Shown here: one piece after another, positions 19,536 to 29,221 of the stretch | Position numbering within the stretch: position 1 is the first letter of the stretch | How the letters are laid out: every line of letters begins with the position of its first letter | Origin: Cyanophora paradoxa | Lineage: Eukaryota; Glaucocystophyceae; Cyanophorales; Cyanophoraceae | NCBI GenBank assembly: GCA_004431415.1 | Contig: QPMI01000301.1 | Span: 1 to 56,247 of the forward strand | DNA length: 56,247 nt | Direction of reading: 5' to 3' | Made by a program: the position numbers and the translations under genes | Notes under the pieces: model-generated | Told to the model about the DNA's origin: nothing | The model's database searches: none | What the model saw: only the letters and a program-made list of their open reading frames with translations

Positions 19536-20674
19536 ATGAGTGACGGCGGAGAGTGGGGCGCAGCGCGTGCCCGCAGACAGTTTGACGAGAACGATGTGAC
19601 CGGCGCGAAGTTGCGCACGTACCAGCTAGTCAGCCGGTACCTGCGCTCCAACAAGGCCTCCTTCTCGGAGCGCGAGGCGCTCGTCGCCGTCCTCTCCGGG
19701 ACGCACAATCAACTGGTGACGAACTTCGGTGTGCGGGAGTCCCGCTCCGCGCGACGCTCTGCCGCCCATACCATCCGCAGCGTTGACGGCGCTAGGCGTC
19801 CTGGCGCTCCGGCAGCTCCCGTACGTCCGCAGGAATCTGAAAGCGATGAGCATGCCAATGCGGGCGTTCTCCTTCGTGTCCGGCTACTTCATACTGCCTG
19901 CGGTGTTCGCCAACCGCGCGTTCCGTAGGGCGCGCCTGCGCCCCGTCGCTGCCTCCCCGCGCGCCGCGCCCTCACCAGGCCCCCTCAGGCCATCGACCAG
20001 TGCTCGCGGACGGTCCTCAACCTGCCCGAAGAGAGCGAGATCGGCCGCATGGGCCGCGATATGTGCGCTTCGCCCGCCCTGGCCGCGCCGCGCCGCCCCT
20101 GGCCGACGGGGCGTGGTGGCGGTGGCGCAGCTGGGCGACGATGGCGCCGCAGAGCGACCTGTGGCGGGAGTACGTGGAGCACCGGCGGCGACTGGGCGAG
20201 GAGGTGGGCCCCGACGGGGAGGCCGTGGAGCGCGTACGCGCCCTTGCCCGCGAGCTCGACGCCGAGCGCCGCCTCCGCTCCTCCGCCGAGGAGCCGCCCC
20301 TCCCCCGTCCCCAGCACCAGCACCCCTGGGGGGTGCCCTCGCAGGCCCCCCCCGCTCCCCCCGCCCCCGCTGCCCCGGGGCCGGCGTTCCGCGGCCGGCC
20401 CCCGTTCGGGCCGTCGGGTGCATCTCCGTCAGTGCCGGCGCCCCCTTCCGCGCCGGCGGCCGAGGACGACGATGACCCCTTTGGCCTCGCGCCCCCCCGG
20501 CCCGCTCCCGCGCCCGCCGCCCCCTTCCCCCTACCCGCCTCGCGCCCCAGCGGAGCGTTTCCGCCGCCAGCCGCCCAGCCGCCGCCCGCGGAGGGCTCCC
20601 CCACAGACGCCGGCCATGGGGCGGAGGGGCGGCGTGTTCGCCGCAACCGCTACGGCGACGAGGTCTACGACTGA
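19536..20674 (+). CDS. Small membrane protein with Pro-rich tail, unknown function
   Basis: The start MSDGGEWGAARARRQ is chosen at 19536; an in-frame Met at 19464 would add 24 residues. Four exons read TGAKLRTYQLVSRYLRSN, SEREALVAVLSGTHNQLVTN; ALTALGVLALRQLPYVRRNL then FSFVSGYFILPAVFANRAFR; AIDQCSRTVLNLPEESEIGR; and a final exon WATMAPQSDLWREYVEHRRR ending in a long Pro/Ala-rich region, basic RRVRRNRYGDEVYD and TGA. Two hydrophobic segments separated by a basic loop, followed by a Cys-containing helix, resemble the layout of OCIA-domain mitochondrial/endosomal proteins, but identity is too low to name it. The intron 19930-19988 has a GC donor (AGG|GCGCGCC) and joins RAFRR|AIDQCS. Confidence 0.7.
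19930..19988 (+). other. GC-AG intron (59 bases)
   Basis: Donor CGTAGG|GCGCGCC, acceptor CCCTCAG|GCC. It rejoins the membrane segment exon to AIDQCSRTVLNLPEES in frame. Confidence 0.7.
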
Positions 20675-20835
20675 TAGCCCGGCCGCGGGGCCCCGCCCGA
20701 TACGTTCCACCGCTTTGCCGTGCTTCCCCAATTGCAAGGGCCTCCCCGGCATGTCGTGACGGGCAGGTAGCAACAACAACAACAGTCCAACAGTTGTCGT
20801 GACTAGGATACAACAACAGTACAACAGGCTCGGGC
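20675..20835. other. Short convergent spacer with CAACAA repeats
   Basis: Only about 160 bases between opposing stop codons. A (CAA)n-like stretch at 20770-20826 and GTCGTGAC words are the only structure seen. Confidence 0.5.
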
Positions 20836-22367
20836 CTAGCCGGCGTCCGTTTCAGGGCCACACGCGGGGCGCAGTGGACAACGGAGCCTCCGGGGGGCGC
20901 GGCTCACGACCTGCGGGTTGGCGTGTTCGGATTCAGGGCGCGGGGCACGGCGCGGGGTGGGGACGGGGACGGACCAGCTCCAGCCGCCGCCCCAGCCCCA
21001 GCCGTAGCTGAACGAGTGACCAAACATCATGCCGGCGCCGAGGCCGAGAGCCAACCCCGTGCCGAGTCCGGGGCGCCCCCAGCCGGGGCGACCATAACCG
21101 CCATACATCGGAGCCGCCATAGGCATAGGGGCTGCCACGACCGGTGCGTACATAGGAGCCGCCACCGGCACCCCGTACGGCACTGCCCGCCGCGCCGTCA
21201 GCCCCGGCCTGGGCGGGACGGGGCTCGCGGCGGGGCGCACCCGGGGGCGCGTAGTGCGGCTGGGCATAGCCGTAGGCGGGCGGCGGCTGGTGATAGCCGT
21301 AGCCGGGCTGCTGGTAGCCGTAGCCGGGCTGCTGGTACCCGCCGTAGTAGCGATCGCCCTCGCCGCCGGGGGCGCCGGGCGCAGGGTACCCTGCGGCGCA
21401 TCAAGGACGCCGGAGACGAGGTCGGGACAGCGACGAGACCTGGAGGGGGCGGGCCCGCCGGAGGGTAGCCCTGCGGGTAGCCGCCGGGAGGAGGGGCCTG
21501 GCCCGGAGCGGGAGGGTACGGCGGGGGCGCGGCGCCGTAGGGCAGGCCGGGCTGGCCCCCGGGCGCGGGCGGATACGGGGCAGGGGCGCCGCCAGGGGCG
21601 GGCGGGTACGGGGCGGGGCCACCGGCGGGCGGGGCAGCGCCGGCCGGAGGCATAGCGTTGACCACAGAGAGAGGGATGGCCGAGACGGCGCCGGCGGGGG
21701 GCGTGAAGGCCGCTCCGTCCGGGACCCATGAAACTGCGAATCGAGGTCATTCACGCGCGTCGATGGTTTTGGTATCTTAAGCTACCGCGGAGGTGGGCCT
21801 GTCCGCGAGTTCCGCCCTGTTTCAAGGTCAAGGGGACCCACTGATCCGTCGCCTGGCCTGAGGCGGCCACGCGAGAGACGTCGAGATCGAACGAGCTGAT
21901 GTAATCATCCTTGTCCTTTGCCGCCTTGTCGTACACGCGCGCCTTGAGAGTCCCACAATCTCCCTGCGGCGCAATCTCACGTCCCGCATACGCAACGCGG
22001 AAAGATGTCTTGCCTTGATTTCGAAGACGACATCTTGATTCCTATTCAAACGTACGTCGGCACAGAATGGAATGAGAGGCGGACGGGCAAAAACCAGGAA
22101 GCGTGCTGTCCGCCATTGTCAGCGGCCTTGGTCGAGGCCTGCGCCACACAGTCAGATGCGCCGCGCTCAGAATGCGCGGATGAAGGCGACCCAGCACTGG
22201 AGAAACGCCATGGGCCAGAGGGATTCCCCCAGCGGCGTACACGCAAACGAGCACGCGAGGCGCACCACAGCTTCCCCCAGCCTCATTCGGAGGAAGGGCT
22301 TCGTGTCTGCCGTCGCCCCGACGTCCCGGGCTTCGATAATGTGCACATGAAGCTTGCCGTTGGGCAT
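20836..22367 (-). CDS. C2-domain protein with Pro/Tyr/Gly-rich tail (SRC2-like architecture)
   Basis: The start MPNGKLHVHIIEARDVGAT at 22367 begins a C2 domain: DTKPFLRMRLGEA, NQDVVFEIK, GDCGTLKARVYDKAAKDKDD, YISSFDLDVSRVA, DQWVPLTLK. The rest is a low-complexity tail of PYPPAPG repeats, QQPGYGYQQPGYGYHQP and a final hydrophobic/Gly-Trp-rich stretch (GLGAGMMFGHSFSYGWGWGG). This is the architecture of plant SRC2-type C2 proteins, which bind membrane lipids, usually with Ca2+. The first intron is long for this genome (about 230 bases). The intron 21964-22013 has donor AAG|GCAAGAC, a GC donor with otherwise classical consensus, and is needed to keep the C2 fold continuous. The tail frame crosses two introns near 21190-21250 and 21390-21470. 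The stop is TAG 20836-20838. Confidence 0.8.
21964..22013 (-). other. GC-AG intron in C2-domain gene (50 bases)
   Basis: Donor ATCAAG|GCAAGAC, acceptor GCCGCAG|GGA. It joins NQDVVFEIK to GDCGTLKARVYD in frame within the C2 domain. Confidence 0.8.
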
Positions 22368-22886
22368 CTGTGAGGTGATTACCGGGCGGCTGCAATGGTA
22401 CCGGGCGCGGCTGCGGTTCGCAGCTGCGGGCGGACCTTCTCTCCTGCCGCTAGCTGCGTACCCCCCGACGCTGGTGCCGCCGTGCCGGGTGCCCAAGCTG
22501 CGCATGCCGCGCGGACAACGTCTGCGTCGCGCCCAGCGCCCTTTTCTAGTTAATGATTAGCGTCCGGCCCCCGGCGGCCATGGCCATGCGACGCCTCTCA
22601 CACGCCTGATCATATGCATGAACTCGGAAGCACTGGCGTCATGCATATTACTAAGTTACGGCCCACCCTTCTTAAACTGTGAACCCGCGCGCCGTCGGCC
22701 CTTCAAACATGTCTTCATTGATGTCGACCGTCTGACATCGTGAATTCACGAAAAAATCAGTACCTCGGCCCATTCCACCGTCCAGCTTGTCGACGCCGGC
22801 AAAGGAAATGCATTTTCTATCTGAATGCAGGACTGCAATACGCTAGATCTGAAATCTACACGATAGGCTGCCGCCACAGCCGGTTT
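22368..22886. other. Spacer between C2 gene promoter and WDR4 3' end
   Basis: About 520 bases with moderate GC, lower than in the genes. It contains palindromic words (CATATGCATG, TGATTAG) but no supported gene. It should include the C2-gene promoter. Confidence 0.5.
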
Positions 22887-24487
22887 CTACCCTGGCTCCT
22901 CCTCGGCGCCGCTGCCGTGTCTTGCGGTGTCGTCGCGGCCGCGCTTCTTCGTCTTCTGCTTGCCTAGCTTGCGAAGGTTGCTCTTCGCGAGCGTCTCAGC
23001 CGAGCCGTGACGCGCTGCGCGCTGTATCAGGGCCGAGTCTGAGCGGGAGGGGGTGGGGGTGGCGGGGCAGACCCTGGAGGGCGACGAGCTGGGCGGTTAG
23101 GGCGGCGGCAGCGGCGGCGGGGGCCGCGGCCTCGGCGTAGACGCCGTCGGGGCCGGGCTGGAAACAGAGGGTCGAGGGAGCGGCGGTGACGACCCAGAGG
23201 AGTCCCGAGGCTTGCTCGAAGGCGAGGTCCGACGGCACCGCCGGCAGCTGCAGCCGCTGCGCTTCCGCCAGCGTCCGGCCCTCCGCGATCCGCACAAGCA
23301 GCACCTCTGCGCGCCTGGCCTCGCGCGTCACGCCCCGATGCCGTCCACGCACGCAGCGAAGGCGCACCCTTCGACGAGGACGGCGACGCGGTGACTGACG
23401 GCGCTGTAGGCGATGGAGCCGACGGGCAAAACCGCCTCGCCCTCCTTGGTGGCCTTGGAGACGGGTAAGCAGAAGAGCTCCTCGCCCTGGGCGTACCGCC
23501 AGAGCCGCAGCGTCCCGTCCCCGGACCCCGAGACGAGGAGCTCCGGGTGATCCGACGGGATGCACAGCTTCGTGACGTACTCCTCGTGCCCGAGGCAGTA
23601 GTTCTGGATTTCAAACGTCCGGGGGTAGTTCGTGACCCGGATCTTCTCGTCGCGGTCCGCGGTCAAGACGAACTTGCCATCCGGGCTGAAAATCTATGCA
23701 GCGCGGGCAACGCCCGTCTCAGCCCTGCCACCAACTCAGTGGGGGCGGCCTGCTAGAGAGGCCTGCCGGAGCTCACCAGATCCGTCAGGATGGACATGTG
23801 GCCCAGGAGCTCGCGCGGCTCCTTGGTCGCGAAGTCGCTCGTGATCTCGACGCCGTACACGAGGCCGAACTTGTCGGCGACGAGGAAGTGCTTGCTTTCG
23901 CGGTCGAAGCTGCCGGCACTGATCTTCTTCTTGAATCCCCTGCACAAGGAGATCAGTTCGAGATCGCGCAGCGAAGCGAGCGGCGATGGGTGCGAGAAAC
24001 GCACCGGGACCCGAGTAGCTTGAAGCCATCGCATGACCAGAGCTTGCCTTGCTTGTCATCGCCGCAGGAGAGCAGGCGGGAGGCTGTTGAGTCAAACTGG
24101 ATCGAGCGAACGAGCTCCGAATGGCCGCCCTTCTCAAGCTCCTCCTCGCCGACAAATGCACCGTTTCTGTGCGGGAGATCGGTCAGCGAAGAGGTTCGGT
24201 CGCGATCGGCTCGCGATCGTTGACGGAAAATTAGAGCAGCTTCAGCGCCCAGTAACTTGGTCATCACTGTTCTATCAGCAGAACGAAAGTTTGTGATTTT
24301 TACGTAGTTCATCCCTGTGCTCTCCCCCGTTCGACACAGCGGGGGGAAACTCGCACCGTCTGTCGTAGACGCGGATTGAAGGCCCATACGTGACAGCTAC
24401 GTGCGAGCTGCCCGCGAGGGCGATCAGCGACGCCGGTCCGCCCCTCTCCTCCTCCTCTCTCTCTTCTCTTGCTTCGTCGTCGCTCAT
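22887..24487 (-). CDS. WDR4: WDR4/TRM82, non-catalytic subunit of tRNA m7G46 methyltransferase
   Basis: WD40 partner that stabilises the TRM8/METTL1 methyltransferase, which methylates G46 of tRNA. The start MSDDEAREEREEEERGG is at 24487 (an in-frame Met lies at 24559). Diagnostic segments: SELVRSIQFDSTASRLLSCG; DDKQGKLWSCD; HFLVADKFGLVYGVEITSDF; LLGHMSILTDL; FSPDGKFVLTADRDEKIRVT then NYPRTFEIQNYCLGHEEYVT; KLCIPSDHPELLVSGSGDGT then LRLWRYAQGEEL. TADRDEKIRV and GHEEYVTKLCIPSDHPELL are the family signature. Several introns of about 50-70 bases interrupt it. The last exon is lysine-rich (SNLRKLGKQKTKKRGRDD), as is common at the C-terminus, and ends at TAG 22887-22889. No TRM8 catalytic partner is in the window. 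Confidence 0.92.
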
Positions 24488-24740
24488 GGGTACGCGACTG
24501 ATTCGAAGGGGGTACAAGGCTCTCGAGCCTTGCCGCTTTGTCCTCACCAGGGAGCCCAATCGAATTGGAAGCGTGAGGCGCGCGGTGCGAGCTCTTCTCT
24601 CTACCTAGACGCGTGAAGCAGCGTGCAGGCATCCGAAGCAGCTCCACGGCGACACAACAGCCGCATTGGGAGCCCCACAACAGCTCGCATTGGCTCCCCG
24701 CGACGGCCCCGCAATAGGCGCGGCGTGGGCCGCGAGAGCT
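24488..24740. promoter_or_regulatory. Divergent promoter between WDR4 and NAA60
   Basis: About 250 bases separating two start codons. A pyrimidine-rich stretch (CTCCTCCTCTCTCTCTTCTC) lies just inside WDR4 at 24448-24472. No defined motif. Confidence 0.45.
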
Positions 24741-25844
24741 ATGGAGTTCCGGCCGCTGCTGCCGGACGACATGGCCGAAATGAAAGCGCTGCACGTAGAG
24801 TGCTTCCCAATCTCGTTGCGCCCATCCGCCGCTTCGAGGCTGCCTCGCCGCCGCGCTAAACTCCCTCGCAGCTACGAGGACGACTTCTACTGGAACAGCG
24901 TCTACGGGAGGGGCATCGTGTCCTTCGCGGCGGTGGACAGAAACGCGGCGGCACCGCCGCTTGCCTCGCTCGCCTCGAGCGGGGCGCCGCAGCCGCCGCC
25001 CGAGCAGCAGTGGCGGGCGGTGGGCGTGCAGGAGCAGATTTACGCAGCGGCGGCCGGCCCGGGGCGACCGGGGACGCCGCCGCCTGTGGGCGTGCCGCAG
25101 GCGCGGCGGGGACGCCTCGCCGGCGTGGCGACGCTTTCCATCGTGCGGGAGGCCACCTGCGAGGCGCTCCCCGCCCGCCCCAGCCTCGCCCACCCGAGCC
25201 CCGCCCGCCGGCGCCTGACGCGGGAGCGAGCAGGACCGCGGCCTCCTCGGCTTCTCCCCGCTGGAGCGCTGTCTCGGTTACATCCTCACCCTCGGCGTCA
25301 CGCAGGACTACCGCCGCCGCGGTGTCGGTGCGCCGCGGCCCCTGCGCGTGGGGCCGGCGGGGCCGACGGTTGCGCAGCGCGGGCGCTGCTGGGGCGGCTG
25401 GTTGCGCACTGCGAGTCGATCGCATCGTGCCGGGCGGTCTACCTGCACACGGCGGCGGAGAACGAGGCGGCGGCGCGCTTCTACGAGCAGAACGGCTTCC
25501 AGGCCGTGCGCCGCCTCGAGCGCTTCTACACCATCGACGGGCGCCCCTGCGACGCCCTCCTCTTCCTCCGCTACGTCAATGGCGGCCGCCCCTCCTGCGC
25601 CCTCTCGTGCGTTCCGCCCCGCCCGCCCCGCCCGCCGCCGCCTCACGGCGCGGGCCCGGGCAGGGACGTCGGGGAGTGGGTGGCGGAGGGGGCACGAGGC
25701 GTTGCGCGGGCCCTCCGCTGGCTGGGCACCTGGCTCGTGCACGGCGCCGAGGAGGAGGCGGAGGCCCCGGGCCGGCCCGAGCTGCGCAAGGCCGACGCCG
25801 GCCAGGCGGCCGCCCAGGGCAGGCTCGTCTACCCCGTCGTCTAG
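24741..25844 (+). CDS. NAA60: NAA60-like Golgi N-alpha-acetyltransferase
   Basis: GNAT-fold enzyme that acetylates N-termini of transmembrane proteins facing the cytosol. Start MEFRPLLPDDMAEMKALHVE at 24741; ECFPISYEDDFYWNSVYGRG continues after a 57-base GT-AG intron (24815-24871). Family signatures: LAGVATLSIVREATCE; LERCLGYILTLGVTQDYRRR and GVARALLGRL (acetyl-CoA motif RRxGVA); AVYLHTAAENEAAARFYEQN; GFQAVRRLERFYTIDGRPCD; ALLFLRYVNGGRPSC. The C-terminal WVAEGARGVARALRWLGTWL is an amphipathic helix, as used by NAA60 for membrane binding. The intron 25164-25233 has a GC donor and joins ATCE to DRGLLGFSPLERC. It ends LVYPVV, TAG 25842-25844. Confidence 0.9.
   Translation: MEFRPLLPDDMAEMKALHVECFPISLRPSAASRLPRRRAKLPRSYEDDFYWNSVYGRGIVSFAAVDRNAAAPPLASLASSGAPQPPPEQQWRAVGVQEQIYAAAAGPGRPGTPPPVGVPQARRGRLAGVATLSIVREATCEALPARPSLAHPSPARRRLTRERAGPRPPRLLPAGALSRLHPHPRRHAGLPPPRCRCAAAPARGAGGADGCAARALLGRLVAHCESIASCRAVYLHTAAENEAAARFYEQNGFQAVRRLERFYTIDGRPCDALLFLRYVNGGRPSCALSCVPPRPPRPPPPHGAGPGRDVGEWVAEGARGVARALRWLGTWLVHGAEEEAEAPGRPELRKADAGQAAAQGRLVYPVV
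25164..25233 (+). other. GC-AG intron in NAA60 (70 bases)
   Basis: Donor TGCGAG|GCGCTCC, acceptor GAGCAG|GAC, CTGAC about 17 bases before the AG. It rejoins REATCE to DRGLLGFSPLERCLGYILTL in frame. Confidence 0.8.
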
Positions 25845-26044
25845 CCCCGCCTCAGCCCCCGGCCCGCTCCGAGCGGCCGCCGGCGCCTCCAGTTTGACCG
25901 GAGGATGACCGCTGAATAACATTACGAAACGGAGTTGCTTCTATTTTACATGCACGCCGCGCTTCAAAAATAGCGGAATATTACGGCGCCTGTGACCACG
26001 AGTACGGCCGGGCGCGAGTGCCGCCCTGGCGAGCCAAGCCCGCC

Positions 26045-27026
26045 TCACACCCGCGGCTTGCCCTCGGTGCCGGGACGGTGCCCGAATGCCCACGCGGCGC
26101 TGCAGGAGCTGATCAGCCGCGGCGAGGGCGGTCGGGCGGCCGGGGCGCACTGGATGATGGGGCGGGGCGGGCGGGGCGGGGGAATGTACTCCTTCGCCAT
26201 ATCCTCGGGGAGCAACTTCCGCAAAGGATCCCAGGGATCGTTCCCAATGAAGATCCTGCCGCCCACGAGGCCTCAGGCGCCGGCTTCGGGGCGCGGGGCG
26301 GGGCGAGGCGCGGACCAGGACCAGTACATGATACCTAAGGTTCCGACGAAGAGGGGCCCAGCGATCATGCGGAAGAGCTGCATCTGGGTCATCGGGTGCG
26401 GCTTCAGGTGCGGGTCGAAGTCCGCGTCGTGCGCCTCCCACGAGCCCGCCGGGCCCCACGAGTAGCCCCCGCCCCAGCTACGGTGCCCCGACGCTGGCGT
26501 GAAGCCCGACCGCCCCGCGAAGAAGCGCGCGTCATACATCGAACGCTTCTCCGGGTTCCCCAGCGTTGAGTACGCCTGCGCAGCGCACCGCGCCGCTGCT
26601 CAGGCGCTGCCGGGAAAGAAAAGGAGGAAACCCAGCGAGGCGGACCTCAGTGATAGCCTTAAATCTTTCCATTGCTTGTGAGCAGGAGCTCGCATTGCCG
26701 AGTGCGTCCGGATGGTAGAGAAGCGCTGCTCTGTGAAAAGCCTTCTTGATTTCTTCTTGAGACGCAGTTGGGTGCAGGTCTGGCAAGAGTCAGAGAGGCC
26801 GACTCGGCGGCGGTGCGCTCGAGATCTGGGCCTCAGTTCTAGAGTGCACACTTGATGCAACCGGCGGCGCGCTCGAGACTGGGTCTCGGGGCAGAAAGAT
26901 GCCTCTAGAGTGCACACTTGATGCAACCATTCTTTCTAGATATCGCAGGCGGTCCGTATGCAACAGAGCCGGCACGTGGGCGTGCTCATGCGCACCGAGT
27001 ACGGCGTACAGCGACGTTCGCGGCAT
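26045..27026 (-). CDS. J-domain (DnaJ/HSP40) protein with C-terminal membrane segment
   Basis: Type III J-protein, a co-chaperone that stimulates Hsp70. Exon 1 reads MPRTSLYAVLG (start 27026; an in-frame Met at 27122 would add a Ser/Ala/Arg-rich leader that could be an organelle signal). After a long first intron come DLHPTASQEEIKKAFHRAAL and LYHPDALGNASS, with the essential HPD, then AMERFKAITE and the start of helix IV (LGNPEKRSMYDARFFAGRSG). The rest is unlike DnaJA/B: no Gly/Phe or zinc region, instead HPMTQMQLFRMIAGPLFVGT and LGIMYWSW (one membrane helix), then GGRIFIGNDPWDPLRKLLPE. It may be anchored in the ER or inner mitochondrial membrane. The stop TGA 26045-26047 sits in a possible intron-like context, so the last residues are tentative. 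Confidence 0.78.
26837..26928. repeat. 24-base direct repeat inside J-protein intron 1
   Basis: The 24 bases at 26837-26860 recur exactly at 26905-26928 (they start CTAGAGTGCACAC and end GATGCAACC). The flanking GCGCTCGAGA...GGGYCTC is also partly shared, indicating a diverged tandem duplication with a unit of about 68 bases. Confidence 0.85.
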
Positions 27027-27122
27027 CGTGAAACGGGCGCAAGCTAGCGATCTGGCAGGGGCGAGCTGGAGGCCTTTGCGTGACGAACTGGCAGCTGCAG
27101 GGGACTGGCCGGGACTGCTCAA

Positions 27123-27639
27123 GGACGGGTACGCTCAAATTGCGTTAGGCGGGACTCCGCCCCGGCCCGCGGCCGCGCGCACACGACGTCTTCACTGGCG
27201 TCTCCCTCATCGTCCCTCGGCCTCGAGGCGATTTGAATGCTGAGCACCGAAGTGCAATTTAATTTGCAACAGTGTGTGGACCGGTCCGACGGTCTTCAGG
27301 CTTTTTAAAATGATCTCTCTGATTCCAAATGCTGCAGCGGGAGTGGGCCGGGGCGGCCCGGCGGCACGGTCGCTGCCCCGGCCTGCGCCCAGGCGCGCGC
27401 GCGCGCGAGCAATATATAGCAACTCACTTGATCACAAATGCAGTTAAATGCAATTTGAAATATTCTAAACAAATTCGAATTCTACGTAAACGATAAGTTA
27501 ACGTTACTAAAGTTAAGCTCAAGGTCTGAGCAGCCACCCGAATGCATTGACCCGGCCCGGCGGCCCTTCCGCAGCGCTAGCTCAATTCTAGCTCTGAGTC
27601 TGAGCTGCACTGGCCGGGCTGCCAGCTGCAGGCTGCTGG
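27123..27639. other. Spacer, AT-rich in its second half, no gene seen
   Basis: Upstream of the J-protein gene and downstream of TPK. 27420-27540 is AT-rich (CAAATTCGAATTCTACGTAA-like words), flanked by a GCGCGCGCGC run at 27395-27407. Nothing codes. Confidence 0.5.
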
Positions 27640-28761
27640 CTACCGGTCGAGGCCGGCGGGGCGGAAGGCGGTGGTCCAGAGGAGGGGCTCAGAGGCCTCG
27701 AGCTCGATTTCGGGGGCCACCAGCTCGTTGCTGCTGCTCACCAGCCCCCCGAACGCCAGCGGCCGCTCCCCGTCTGCCGCACCCCCGGCCTCGCCGCGGG
27801 CGGCGGCGGGGGATCGCGAGGAGGGGCAGAGCGGCGCACCGAGGTCCCACTTGAGGCCGCGGGTGCGGACGTGGCGGACCTCGCGCCCGAGGGGGATGAG
27901 GCCGCAGATGGGCCCCTCGAGGCGCGGGTGCCAGCGGATACGATGCGCCCCCGCCGGCAGGACCGTCGCCGTGCACTCGTCAGAGAGGAAGAGCAGCGGC
28001 GTCGGCGTGTCCGCCATCAGGTAGCTGCGCCCGGGAGGCCCGCCATGCATTAGCCCGCGTCCGCATGCGAGGGGGGCGGGAGCCGCGGCGCGGCGAGCGG
28101 GGCGCCTCATGTTCATGTTCGCCATCTCGTGATCGATTCGCCCACCTAGCGCGCCCAGAACCACCACCAGCAGCAGCCCCTGCGCGCCCCGTTGCGCGCG
28201 CGGCGGCTGCGGGGGCCGGCATGGCCACCGCACGCTGCCGAGGCACTCCTTTCTGTGCTCCTCGATGGCTGTGAGGCACTTCTGGAGGTCGGTCGTGTCC
28301 TGGTCGGGGTCCTTTAGCACGCGCGCCCCCTGCCGCCCGCCATGCGATTAGCTGCGGCTCGCGCGTCGCTGCGGGCAGCGTGCACGCGAGCGCACGCGGC
28401 CGCGATAGTACTCGAGCGTTGCCGGCGTCACCGAGTCGAAATCGCCCTTCACGACGTCTGGCACGAAGCTGTGGCGCGCGTCTCGCGCGGCCGGCGGGCG
28501 CGTGCGGGCGACGCGCGCCTCGCCCGCTCGTCATCGCTCAGGTAGTTGTACAAGCGGTCCGCTCCGCCGTCCGCGCACACGCGAAAAGCCGCTGCGGCAC
28601 GCGGCGTCGGCCGGGCGGGCACGGTATGCCAATCGATGCAACGCACCGCATCGCCAGATTCGCCGAAGAAAGCTGGGGAGCGTGTAGTTCAGCACAATAA
28701 GCGCAACCGGCTCTAAATCCGCCCCGCCGTCCAGGAACGCCAGGAAGTTTTTGACGGACAT
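27640..28761 (-). CDS. TPK1: Thiamine pyrophosphokinase
   Basis: Transfers pyrophosphate from ATP to thiamine to give the cofactor ThDP. Start MSVKNFLAFLDGGADLEPVA at 28761; a GT-AG intron ends at AFRVCADGGADRLYNYL, the family's DGGANRLYD motif. Next come PDVVKGDFDSVTPATLEYY, KDPDQDTTDLQKCLTAIEEH (metal-binding DxDxxD region), GALGGRIDHEMANMN, then the C-terminal thiamine-binding domain: LMADTPTPLLFLSDECTATV, GPICGLIPLG, TRGLKWDL, PLAFGGLVSSSNELVA, PLLWTTAF. All sequence hallmarks of eukaryotic TPK1 are present and length is normal (about 260 residues). At least four short introns. Stop TAG 27640-27642. The gene is probably cytosolic, with no targeting signal seen. Confidence 0.93.
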
Positions 28762-29221
28762 CCCAGCCGAGTGTACCCGGTCCAGTATGCGAAAACTAAC
28801 TGGTCTTTCTGTACCCGTGCGTCAGTTTGAGTTTGGCGAAACGCGGGCAAGGGTTGTTGTTCCTGTGATGGCGGCACTGGGCGCGCGTCCCTTTGGCTGT
28901 ACAACTCGTCAAATTAGCTTTATCAGCGATTGCGGCCAGAAGCGCGCATCTTTGTCGGAGTTTGATCTCCTACAAAATGGCAGCCAGGCCGTCGTCGAGA
29001 AGCTCGGCCTCTCGGGGCCCGTTGCGCTGTTCCGCGAGTTCGATCATCAAGGCAAAGACCTTTCCTCGTTCTTCTACGCGGCCGATCTCGACTCGAAGGC
29101 GCCGGCGGATTTGAAAAAAGCGCGCGACTTTTTCAGATCCTCGCAGATCGGCTACGTGTACCGGGCCATCATGCGCAGTGAGCATTTTGCGCATACTTTA
29201 TTGAGTTCTTTCGGCGCGTGA
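28751..29221 (+). CDS. Hypothetical single-exon ORF, weakly supported
   Basis: An open frame of 156 residues that overlaps the TPK1 start by 11 bases on the opposite strand; a downstream Met at 28868 (MAALGARPFGCTTRQISF) is a more natural start. The peptide has balanced, non-repetitive composition (ASLSEFDLLQNGSQAVVEKL, GPVALFREFDHQGKDLSSFF, YAADLDSKAPADLKKARDFF, RSSQIGYVYRAIMRSEHFAH), unlike the Arg/Pro/Gly frames produced by GC-rich noise. GC is also lower than in neighbouring exons. It could be a real intronless gene or part of a spliced one. No family is recognised. Confidence 0.45.
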   Translation: MTDIPAECTRSSMRKLTGLSVPVRQFEFGETRARVVVPVMAALGARPFGCTTRQISFISDCGQKRASLSEFDLLQNGSQAVVEKLGLSGPVALFREFDHQGKDLSSFFYAADLDSKAPADLKKARDFFRSSQIGYVYRAIMRSEHFAHTLLSSFGA

